From Pseudomonadota bacterium (GTDB taxonomy: Bacteria; Myxococcota_A; UBA796; CAJQPC01), in the NCBI GenBank assembly GCA_024228935.1, contig JAAESX010000213.1:1-64000 (forward strand): a stretch of DNA of 64,000 nucleotides. The letters are read 5' to 3'. A program made the translations under genes and the position numbers. The notes below the pieces were generated by a model. It made no database searches. It saw only the letters and a program-made list of their open reading frames with translations, and had not been told where the DNA came from. Position 1 is the stretch's first letter. Each line of letters begins with the position of its first letter. Positions 55,501 through 64,000 of the stretch are shown here, piece by piece.

Positions 55501-58046
55501 GAACCGCCCTTCTTCCGCCGACGGCGTCGACGTCCCCGCCCCTTCCGGTCCGGCGTCTCGATGCTCTTGGCGAGGTCCGGGTGCAGCTCGCGGAGCCGAA
55601 GCGCGATGGCCCGGTGGTTCCGCTGGCGTAGCTCCGGGTCGGCCAGGAGGATGGACAACGCTGCGCGGCGGGCGCGCAGGAGCACCTTGCGATCCCGAGC
55701 CGTGTCCGCCACCTCGAACGTGGGCATGTCCGCCACGCGGTTGCCCAGGAGCGCGTCGTCTCCGCGGGCCAGGCGGTCCTGCTCGGAGACGGCGAACCCG
55801 TCCTGCTCGCGCACCAGGAGTTCGACCAGGCGGCGCCCCTCGTCCGCGGGCTTGTTCGACAGCACGAAGTTGCAGATGCCGGGCGTCCGGCCGCGGGCGA
55901 CGTGGCCACGGAGTCGGTGGAGTCGAACCAGGTCGTAGCGATCCGCGTTCTCGACGTGCATCACCGTGGCGTTGGCGACCTCGGGCGCGTCCTCGATGGT
56001 GGTCGTGGCGACGAGCACATCGACCCGTCGGTGCTGGAAGTCCTCGAACACGCGATGCTGCTCTTCCCGCGACATGCCCCCGTGGTACAGCGCGAGCCGC
56101 TTGCCGGGGAACGCCTCTGCGCCGAGCGCCGCGCCGAGCTGGCGAGCGCGATCCAACGGGAGCAGGTCCTTCCCGGCCAGGAGCGGGAAGCAGACGTACG
56201 CCTGCCGGCCCGCTTCGAGCTCGTCTCGCACCTGCGCGTAGGCGGCGTCCCGCTCGTCGGGCTGACGAAGCTGCGCTTGGACGATCTGGCGCTCGCTGTC
56301 GTGCAACACGCTGATGTCGTGGTCGCTGAAGATGGTGAACGCGAGGCTCGCCGGGATCGGGACCGAGGTCACCACGAGCAGGTCCGGCTGGACGCCCTTC
56401 TGGGCCAGCTCGTTCCGGTCGAGCACGCCGAAGTTCGAGCGCTCTTCGACGATGACGAGGCCGAGCTTCTTGAACTCGGGCAAGCCGGTCTTCGCCAGCT
56501 CGTGCGTGGCGAAGACGCAGGTGGCCTCGCCGCGTCGGAGCGCATCGAGCTGGGCCGGGCTGGCCGGGCCACTGATGAGCTGGGGCACGATGCCCAGGCT
56601 CCGGAGCGTGGGCTCGGCGAACTGGTACCGGTGCGCCGCCGAGATGCCGTCCGGCGCCAGGAAGCAGACCTGGGCCTTGCTCTCGGCGACGAGGACACCC
56701 GTGAGCATGGCGACCAGCGCCTTGCCCGAGCCGACGTCGCCCTGGAGCAGCCGCGTCATCGCGGTGGTCTTGCGAAGGTCCCTGCGGATCTCGTCGAACA
56801 CCAGCTCCTGGGCGTCGTTCAGCACGAGTCCCTGATGCTGCAGGCGCGCGACGAGCGAGTGCGAGATGGGGTGAGGCAGGCCGCGGTGCCGGATCTTCTG
56901 CGAACTCGCGACGGCCAGCTGGAAGAACAGGAGCTCCTCGAAGGCGCGCCGCTCCCGACCGCGGGTCTGGGAGGAGCTGGGGACGTGCTGCTCCCAGAGC
57001 GAGGCCGACAGCGCGAGCACACGGGCTCGCTGGACGAGGGCCGGAGGGAACGGGTCGAGGAGCTGGTCGGCGTATGCGCTCAGCGCGAATCGGACGAGGC
57101 GGGAGACGTCTCCGTCGTCCAGGCCGTCGAGGCCGTACCCGGGAATCCGGACGCCACCGCGACCGTCAGAGTGGAACCGCTGGGCCTCGTACAGGACCGG
57201 CGCGTCGTCCACGCGCTCGAGTCGGCCGACGAGGGTGACCTTTCCACCGCGCAGGTCCGGAGGCATGGGGCCGACCCAGCGGCAGCGCACGACGGCCCCC
57301 GCGCGGGAGAGGTCCAGCTCGTCGATCCGGCCGGAAGGGCCGAAGCGGGACCAGCGGGCCAGGATCTCGCCCTCGAGGGCGACCGTGCCCTCCTCGGGGA
57401 GGTCGCCTTCGGTGAGCTCCACGACCGTCTGGGTCGCGGGCATGACGCGCAGGAGATCCGCGACGGTCTTGACCCCCAGCTCGCCGAACCGCGAGACGAG
57501 AGCTCCGGAGACCCCTCCGAGCGAGGCGAGCGGTTGGCCGGTGTGGCCCGGCGCACCCAGGGCGTGCCGGGGCGGCGGAGGCGGAGGCTTGACCTCCTGT
57601 CGCTTCTGCGAGCGACGGGCGCGGCGACCCGACCCGCGCCGGGGCTCGGCGACCGGCGTCTCCGGCAGGCTGACGAGCTCGCCCTGCGCGACGATGGTGG
57701 GCTCGTCCTCGGGGAGCGCGGCGAGCGCCGCCTCGACGGCCTCGAGCGCCTTCTGCACGGGCTCCAGCCGCTCGGTCCACGGCATCCCATCGACGCCCTC
57801 GAGCGCCGCCGCGGCCTGATCGACCTCGGGACGCGCGGCGTCCTCTCCGATGCGGAGCAGCAGCGGTCGGCAGGTCCGCTCGAGCCAGCGGAGGTCCCAG
57901 AGACGCGAGCCCTCGTCCGCCACTGCGAAGCGGAGGGTTCGTCGAACGCGATGCAGGCCTCGGGGAGCGGGACGAGCAGCGTCGACGGGCGGCGCGGCTT
58001 CCGTCCCGTCCGAGGGCCCACCCGTGGGGGGGAGCGTCTCGGACAT
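55497..58046 (-). CDS. RecG-like protein with degenerate helicase motifs
   Basis: 849 residues from the ATG at 58046, 4 nt after greA. N-terminus of about 180 residues is extended. Then the RecG wedge/OB region (LASLGGVSGALVSRFGELGVKTVADLLRVMP), and helicase domains. Walker A reads LLQGDVGSGKALVA near 430 (RecG: GKT), motif II VEERSNFGVLD near 530 (DEQH-FG), motif III TSVPIPASL (TATPIPRT), and motif VI RLRGHVARG near 710 (QLRGRVGRG). The catalytic residues are mostly lost, so ATP-driven unwinding is unlikely; DNA binding may remain. A normal RecG may exist elsewhere in the genome. Confidence 0.87.
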   Translation of the reverse strand: MSETLPPTGGPSDGTEAAPPVDAARPAPRGLHRVRRTLRFAVADEGSRLWDLRWLERTCRPLLLRIGEDAARPEVDQAAAALEGVDGMPWTERLEPVQKALEAVEAALAALPEDEPTIVAQGELVSLPETPVAEPRRGSGRRARRSQKRQEVKPPPPPPRHALGAPGHTGQPLASLGGVSGALVSRFGELGVKTVADLLRVMPATQTVVELTEGDLPEEGTVALEGEILARWSRFGPSGRIDELDLSRAGAVVRCRWVGPMPPDLRGGKVTLVGRLERVDDAPVLYEAQRFHSDGRGGVRIPGYGLDGLDDGDVSRLVRFALSAYADQLLDPFPPALVQRARVLALSASLWEQHVPSSSQTRGRERRAFEELLFFQLAVASSQKIRHRGLPHPISHSLVARLQHQGLVLNDAQELVFDEIRRDLRKTTAMTRLLQGDVGSGKALVAMLTGVLVAESKAQVCFLAPDGISAAHRYQFAEPTLRSLGIVPQLISGPASPAQLDALRRGEATCVFATHELAKTGLPEFKKLGLVIVEERSNFGVLDRNELAQKGVQPDLLVVTSVPIPASLAFTIFSDHDISVLHDSERQIVQAQLRQPDERDAAYAQVRDELEAGRQAYVCFPLLAGKDLLPLDRARQLGAALGAEAFPGKRLALYHGGMSREEQHRVFEDFQHRRVDVLVATTTIEDAPEVANATVMHVENADRYDLVRLHRLRGHVARGRTPGICNFVLSNKPADEGRRLVELLVREQDGFAVSEQDRLARGDDALLGNRVADMPTFEVADTARDRKVLLRARRAALSILLADPELRQRNHRAIALRLRELHPDLAKSIETPDRKGRGRRRRRRKKGGS

Positions 58047-58050
58047 GGGC

Positions 58051-58527
58051 CTACCGGAAGTGGATGTCGAGGATCTCGAGGAGTCGCTCGCCACCGGGGG
58101 TGTGGACGCGGACCTCCTCGCCGACCTCCTTGCCGATCAGCGCACGGCCGATGGGCGAGGTGTAGCTGACGAGGCCCTTCTTGACATCGGCCTCGTACTC
58201 GCTGACGACGCGGTACTTGAGCTCGGCCTCGGTGTCGAGGTCCATGAGACCGACGGTCGTCCCGAAGATGACCCGCTCGCCCTGGGGCATCAGGGTCACG
58301 TCGATGATCTCGGCGGTCGCGAGCTTGGTCTCGAGGTCGACGATGCGTGCCTCGAGCAGACCCTGGCGGTCCTTGGCGGCGTCGTACTCCGCGTTCTCGG
58401 AGAGGTCGCCGTGGGCGCGGGCCTCTTCGATGTCCTTGACGACCTGGGGCCGGAGGACAGACTTGCAGTGCTTGACCTCCTTGGCCAGTCGCTCGTGACC
58501 CTCGGGCGTGATGGGATTGCGCTGCAT
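58051..58527 (-). CDS. greA: transcription elongation factor GreA
   Basis: 158 residues, standard. Stimulates transcript cleavage by backtracked RNA polymerase. The N-terminal coiled coil begins MQRNPITPEGHERLAKEVKHCKS and has the acidic tip ARAHGDLSENAEYDAAKDRQG, and the C-terminal domain has VIFGTTVGLMD and ISYTSPIGRALIGKEVG-like segment. Followed by the RecG-like gene. Confidence 0.97.
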   Translation of the reverse strand: MQRNPITPEGHERLAKEVKHCKSVLRPQVVKDIEEARAHGDLSENAEYDAAKDRQGLLEARIVDLETKLATAEIIDVTLMPQGERVIFGTTVGLMDLDTEAELKYRVVSEYEADVKKGLVSYTSPIGRALIGKEVGEEVRVHTPGGERLLEILDIHFR

Positions 58528-58633
58528 GTGCTTGAAATCTCTTGGGGTTGAGCGCGGCCTGGGCCAGCCGGGAGAGGCGGCACGCGAGACCCGCGCGGCG
58601 CCGCGACAATATCACGCCGAGGAGCGGACGCCC

Positions 58634-59890
58634 TCAGGCGCTCCACACCACGCGGCCGCAGTGGATGGTCTTCATGACCGGGCACGGCAGCTCGCGTCCG
58701 TGCAGGGGCGAGTTGGCGCTCTGGCTGGACATGTTCGCGGTGTCCACGGTCCAGGTGGCGTTGGGGTCGACGACCATCAGCTCGGCGGGCGCACCCGGAG
58801 CGACACGTCGGTCGAGACCGAGCAACCGGGCCGGGCCAGCGCTCAGGGCGACCAGCGCCGCGCGGGTGTCGCTCAGCGAGGAGACGAGCGTCGACCAGGT
58901 CGTCTCGAGCGTGGACGCACCGGGCTCGGCGCGAGCGAACTCGTACTCCTTGTCCACGCGTGTGCGCGGGCGATGCGCGCTGGTGGCGGCCGAGAGGAGG
59001 CCGCTCCGCAGCGCGTCACAGACCGCCAGCCGGTCGGAGTCCGAGCGCAGCGGCGGGAGCAGCCGGGTGCTGGTGTTGTACCCGGACGCCAGGATCTCCT
59101 CGTCGCAGAGGTAGGTGTTCAGCGCCGGCGTCGAGGCGGTGATGCAGACCCCATCGGCGTGGGCGCGCCGAAGCTGCTCGAGCGCGACGGTCGTGGTCAC
59201 CCCGGTCACGTGGATGTGGGCACCGGAGAACCGGGCGAGCGCGACCAGGCGGGCGATGCCCATCTCCTCGGCCGCGGCAGGAAGTCCTCGCAATCCCGTG
59301 AGGTTGGACACCGGCCCTTCATGCATCACGCCCAGGGACTCCAGGTCCGCGTCCCCTGCCCTCAGCAGCACGGGACAGCCGAACGGGCGCGCGTACAGGA
59401 GCGCGTTCCGCAGGACGAGCGTGTTCGTGACCAGCTGCACACCGTTGCTGATCGCGACGGCTCCGGCCTCGACCATCAGGCCGAGCTCGGCGAGCTCCTC
59501 ACCACCCAGGCCTCGGGTCAGCGCGGCCGAGGCTAGCACCTCGACACAGGCCTCTCGGCGAGACCGGCTGAGGAGCTCGCGGATGAGCGTCGCGTCATCG
59601 GCGATCGGCTTGGTTGCCGGCGAGGCGAGCACCGTGGTGAACCCGCCACGTGCCGCCGCCGCGCTGCCCGTGGCCAGCGTCTCGCGCCAGGTCACGCCCG
59701 GGTCGGACAGCTCGGCGTCGAGGTCGACCAGCGCCGGGCTCACGATGCGGCCCGTGCAGTCGATGGTCTCGTCCGCGGTGAAGCCCGCCCCGACCGCAAC
59801 GATCCGGCCGTCCTCGATCAGGACGTCGGCGTGTCGGTCGGTGTTCGATGCCGGGCACAGGACCCGCCCGCCCTCAAGAAGCAGCGTCAT
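58634..59890 (-). CDS. inactive dihydroorotase-like protein (pDHO), probable partner of PyrB
   Basis: 418 residues from the ATG at 59890, overlapping pyrB by 17 nt. The fold and length are dihydroorotase-like (LLLEGGRVLCPA, GRIVSPALVDL, GFTTVLASPATKP, VAPGAPAELMVVDP). The metal-binding D-x-H-x-H is D56-x-D58-x-E60, and TDHAPH is replaced by TSAHRP; TPHH-like is TPALN. Such metal-less homologues are known to hold ATCase in a dodecamer in class A enzymes. Directly after pyrB in the pyrR operon. It is unlikely to hydrolyse dihydroorotate. Confidence 0.88.
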   Translation of the reverse strand: MTLLLEGGRVLCPASNTDRHADVLIEDGRIVAVGAGFTADETIDCTGRIVSPALVDLDAELSDPGVTWRETLATGSAAAARGGFTTVLASPATKPIADDATLIRELLSRSRREACVEVLASAALTRGLGGEELAELGLMVEAGAVAISNGVQLVTNTLVLRNALLYARPFGCPVLLRAGDADLESLGVMHEGPVSNLTGLRGLPAAAEEMGIARLVALARFSGAHIHVTGVTTTVALEQLRRAHADGVCITASTPALNTYLCDEEILASGYNTSTRLLPPLRSDSDRLAVCDALRSGLLSAATSAHRPRTRVDKEYEFARAEPGASTLETTWSTLVSSLSDTRAALVALSAGPARLLGLDRRVAPGAPAELMVVDPNATWTVDTANMSSQSANSPLHGRELPCPVMKTIHCGRVVWSA

Positions 59891-60806
59891 CGTCGCCCCC
59901 GTCCAGCAGCAGGTGGAGCACCGCCATCCGAACCGCGACACCGTTGGTCACCTGCTCGAGGATCACCGAGTTGGCGCCGTCGGCGACCTCGGGGGTCATC
60001 TCCACTCCGCGGTTGATGGGGCCCGGGTGCATCACGAGGACGTCCTCCGACGCGCGCGCCAGCTTGGCGCTGTCCAGCCCGTACAGGTGGGCGTACTCAC
60101 GGCTCGACGGCACCATGGCCTTGGGCAGTCGCTCGCGCTGGATGCGCAGCATCATCAGCACGTCCGCCTCTTCGAGGACATCGTCGATACGGTGACGGAC
60201 CTCGACCCCACGCCGCTCCATCTCGGGACGACACATCGTCCCGGGGCCAGCGAGCAGGACGCGCGCTCCCATCGTGGTCAGCCCGTAGATGTTCGAGCGG
60301 GCCACCCGTGAGTGGTAGACGTCGCCGACGATGGCGACGGTCTTGCCCTCGAACGTGCCCAGGTGGTCACGCATCGTCAGCATGTCGAGCAGGCCCTGCG
60401 TCGGGTGCTCGTTGATGCCGTCGCCGGCGTTCACGACCGAGAAGCGAAAGTTGCGGGCCAGCAGGTGGGCGGCGCCCCCGCAAGAGTGCCGCATGATGAC
60501 GAGGTCCGGCGCCATGGCGGCGATGTTCCGGGCCGTGTCCATCAGCGTCTCGCCCTTCTTGGCCGAGGAGGTCGACGCCGAGATGGAGACGCCGTCAGCC
60601 GAGAGCCGCTTGGCGGCCAGGTCGAAGCTGACCTTCGTGCGCGTACTGTTCTCGAAGAAGAGCGACACCACGGTCCGGCCTCGCAGCGTCGGCACCTTCT
60701 TGATGCGTCGGCGGCCGACCTCGCGGAAGTGTGCCGCGGTGTCGAGGAACTCGGTGATCTCCTCGGACGGGACGTCCCGGAGACCGAGCAGGTCCTTTCG
60801 CTTCAA
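59874..60806 (-). CDS. pyrB: aspartate carbamoyltransferase, catalytic chain
   Basis: 310 residues from a TTG that overlaps the pyrR stop and has GGAGG 5 nt upstream. Second step of pyrimidine synthesis. Signature motifs: FFENSTRTKVSFDLAAKRL (carbamoyl phosphate site S-T-R-T-R/K), KKGETLMDTARN, INEHPTQGLLDMLTM, VAIVGDVYHSRVARS, and HPGPINRGVEM. With pyrR before and the pseudo-dihydroorotase after, it forms the pyrR-pyrB-pDHO unit of class A ATCases. Confidence 0.96.
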   Translation of the reverse strand: MKRKDLLGLRDVPSEEITEFLDTAAHFREVGRRRIKKVPTLRGRTVVSLFFENSTRTKVSFDLAAKRLSADGVSISASTSSAKKGETLMDTARNIAAMAPDLVIMRHSCGGAAHLLARNFRFSVVNAGDGINEHPTQGLLDMLTMRDHLGTFEGKTVAIVGDVYHSRVARSNIYGLTTMGARVLLAGPGTMCRPEMERRGVEVRHRIDDVLEEADVLMMLRIQRERLPKAMVPSSREYAHLYGLDSAKLARASEDVLVMHPGPINRGVEMTPEVADGANSVILEQVTNGVAVRMAVLHLLLDGGDDDAAS

Positions 60807-61336
60807 GTCGACCTCCCGAGGAACACACCGTCCGCGTCGCTCCCGTCTTCCACGAAGGACACGGTCACCCGGTCCCGGAGCGTCGTCTCGACGCGTCGTC
60901 CGATGAAGTTGGCCTCGATTGGCAGCTCGCGGTGTCCGCGGTCGACGAGGACGGCGAGCTGGATGGAGGCCGGGCGCCCGTAGTCCATCAAGAGGCCCAG
61001 CGCGGCTCGCACCGTCCGGCCCGTGAACAGGACGTCGTCGACGAGCACGAGGCGCGCCCCCTCCACGTCGAACGGGATGCGGGTCTCCCCCATCACCGGC
61101 TTCTCGAGCCCGGTGTACAGATCGTCCCGATAGAGCGTGATGTCCATCTCGCCGACGACCGGACACGCGCCCTCGAGCTCGCCGATCGTCTGCGCCAGGC
61201 GCCGAGCCAGGTGGACACCGCCGCTGTGGATCCCGACCAGCCGCAGCTCGTCCGTGCCACGCGCCGACTCGATGATCTCCAGGGCCAGCCGACGGACGGT
61301 CCGACGAAGGTCCGCTGCGCTGAGGACCCCTTCCAC
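60803..61336 (-). CDS. pyrR: pyrimidine operon regulator / uracil phosphoribosyltransferase PyrR
   Basis: 177 residues from a GTG with GAGGAG 8 nt upstream. PyrR binds UMP/UTP and, in Gram-positive bacteria, an RNA anti-antiterminator. Visible: VLSAADLRRTVRRLALEI, GIHSGGVHLARRLA, the PRPP loop LVLVDDVLFTGRTVRAAL, and ELPIEANFIGRRVETTL. Regulation by an mRNA element is not visible in the short gap before it, which is filled by an upstream gene. Confidence 0.95.
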   Translation of the reverse strand: MEGVLSAADLRRTVRRLALEIIESARGTDELRLVGIHSGGVHLARRLAQTIGELEGACPVVGEMDITLYRDDLYTGLEKPVMGETRIPFDVEGARLVLVDDVLFTGRTVRAALGLLMDYGRPASIQLAVLVDRGHRELPIEANFIGRRVETTLRDRVTVSFVEDGSDADGVFLGRST

Positions 61337-61341
61337 GCCGG

Positions 61342-61743
61342 CTACTCCTCGAACTGGTCGTGCACGTTGCCCTTGGCGTCCAGGTACTTGTGCACCTCGA
61401 ACTCGAGCGTCTTCACGAGCTTTTCCGTGAAGGGCACGAAGACGTCGACTTCCCAGTAGCAGTTCATGTGCTTCTGCTCGCCGTCTTCCCAGTACGTGCA
61501 GTCTTCGGGCCAGATGTACTCGGGGATCTCGGCCTTGTCCATCTCCTTGGAGAGGGACTTCTTGGCCGACTCGAGCGAGCGGTCCCGCCACTCGAAGAGC
61601 GACATGATCACCACGTTGTGCATCTCGCGTTCAGCCCACTGGGGCGGGACGAATGCGTACGCCGCCCACAGGCCGGTCGCAGCAGCGAGGCCCATCAGGA
61701 TCTTGACGATGTCGATGCGCCCGTGGCGGCGGCGATCGCTCAT
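61342..61743 (-). CDS. single-pass membrane protein, function unknown
   Basis: 133 residues from the ATG at 61743 (GGAG 7 nt upstream). A basic N-terminus (MSDRRRHGRIDIVK) is followed by one membrane helix (ILMGLAAATGLWAAYAFVPP) and an outside domain of about 100 residues (ERE, EWRDRSLESAKKSLSKEMDKAE, CTYWEDGEQKHMNCYW with two cysteines). Not recognised; something like DUF4845 cannot be excluded. Lies between lepB and pyrR. Confidence 0.6.
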   Translation of the reverse strand: MSDRRRHGRIDIVKILMGLAAATGLWAAYAFVPPQWAEREMHNVVIMSLFEWRDRSLESAKKSLSKEMDKAEIPEYIWPEDCTYWEDGEQKHMNCYWEVDVFVPFTEKLVKTLEFEVHKYLDAKGNVHDQFEE

Positions 61744-61760
61744 GGACATGCTCCGAACGG

Positions 61761-62316
61761 TCACCCTTCACACGTGTCGCGTGACCACGCAATCGACGTG
61801 ACCACACCCACGATCGCGGACCGCGGCAGGGCCCCCCACTGGCGGCTGTCATGGCTGGTTCGCCGGGCATCCCCGAGCAACCAGACCTCCCCATCCTCCA
61901 GCGGCTCGCGAGCGTGGTCCCCGTCGGCGACGACGGTCCAGTTCGCCTCCCCACTGCGCTCGGTCACGGCCGCTGCGACCCGCTCGCGGCACTGCCCATC
62001 GACCCAGCTGAGATCGGGGGACTCCTCGCCGATGGCCTGGCCGTTCACGTAGAGCCGTCCGGTCGCGAGCTCCACCTCGCCCGGGCCGACCGCGACCAGG
62101 CGCTTCACGTGAAGGATGTCGGGCTCGTCGGGCAGCCGCACGACGACGATGTCGCCGACGACGGGCTCGGCCAGGCGACTCCACAGGCGCACCTCGCCCT
62201 CGGCGACCGTCGGCTCCATCGAGCCGGTGCGGACTCGGACGACTCCGAACACGAACGCGCGGAGGAAGACCGCGATGGCGACGAGCGCGAGGGCTCCGGC
62301 CACCTGGCGCTGAGCG

Positions 62317-62324
<8 letters not shown>
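61761..62324 (-). CDS. lepB: signal peptidase I
   Basis: 187 residues from the ATG at 62324, overlapping the lepA stop. Membrane-bound Ser/Lys endopeptidase that removes signal peptides. One N-terminal helix (ALALVAIAVFLRAFVFG) precedes box B RTGSMEPTVAEG (catalytic Ser), box D HVKRLVAV (catalytic Lys) and box E GDARRTSHDSRQWGAL. Shorter than E. coli LepB (324) and closer to compact Gram-positive/delta types. Order lepA-lepB is common. Confidence 0.93.

Positions 62325-64000
<1,676 letters not shown>

Overview
The window is about 64 kb of high-GC (roughly two-thirds or more) bacterial chromosome with very compact gene packing. No plasmid, phage, insertion sequence or CRISPR signal was seen. 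The gene families point to the Myxococcota / former Deltaproteobacteria: an AgmX/PglI-type gliding-motility-like protein, PEGA and PilZ proteins, a Ser/Thr kinase with an attached ATPase-like and HTH region, thrombospondin type-3 repeats, many small acidic lipoproteins with D/T/G-rich spacers, and consensus-like sigma-54 promoters. This is an inference from protein content; there is no 16S gene here. Many genes overlap at ATGA, GTGA or TTGA stop/start junctions, so translational coupling is common, and several divergent pairs are only 11-52 bp apart.

Layout. 1-9.4 kb: two NorD-like von Willebrand A (VWA) proteins and a NorQ/MoxR ATPase, an AgmX-type protein, a fused aspartate kinase/diaminopimelate decarboxylase and a YceI lipoprotein. 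9.4-13.3 kb: aminotransferase, quinolinate synthase, PRPP synthetase. 13.3-16.9 kb: a four-gene operon of kinase, START-like protein, orphan DNA methyltransferase and MazG-like pyrophosphatase. 17-22.8 kb: lipoproteins, a LysR regulator, a deleted and frameshifted molybdopterin-oxidoreductase remnant, ndk, tandem sigma-54-like promoters and a 316-bp gap holding a direct repeat. 22.8-31.4 kb: PlsB-like acyltransferase with a GpsA-like protein lacking its catalytic lysine, a trypsin-like protease, a multidomain amidohydrolase lipoprotein, a parvulin, a thioredoxin-like lipoprotein and glutamate-cysteine ligase. 31.4-44.5 kb: a CpaE-like ATPase, RlmB, PhoH, an HU/IHF protein, the secF-secD-yajC-tgt-queA block, a csrA gene broken across reading frames, an S1 protein, a UDG and Maf.

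44.6-51.7 kb holds the most unusual unit: an Hsp70 whose lid is replaced by a VWA domain, a GrpE-like factor, a second lid-less Hsp70, a membrane-anchored protein with HPD-less J-like domains plus PEGA and AgmX-like C-terminal regions, and a TPR-zincin protein. It reads as a dedicated chaperone module, apparently working at the inner membrane and with a possible protease arm.

51.7-64 kb: tRNA-Ala(CGC) with a UUCG-loop terminator, a GT-C glycosyltransferase, a PilZ protein, an alpha/beta hydrolase, then a long minus-strand block: lepA (cut by the window end), lepB, a small membrane protein, pyrR, pyrB, a metal-site-less dihydroorotase homologue, greA, a RecG-like protein with damaged helicase motifs, and a START-like protein. 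A theme is catalytically eroded homologues: RecG-like, dihydroorotase-like, GpsA-like, J-like domains and the kinase P-loop.
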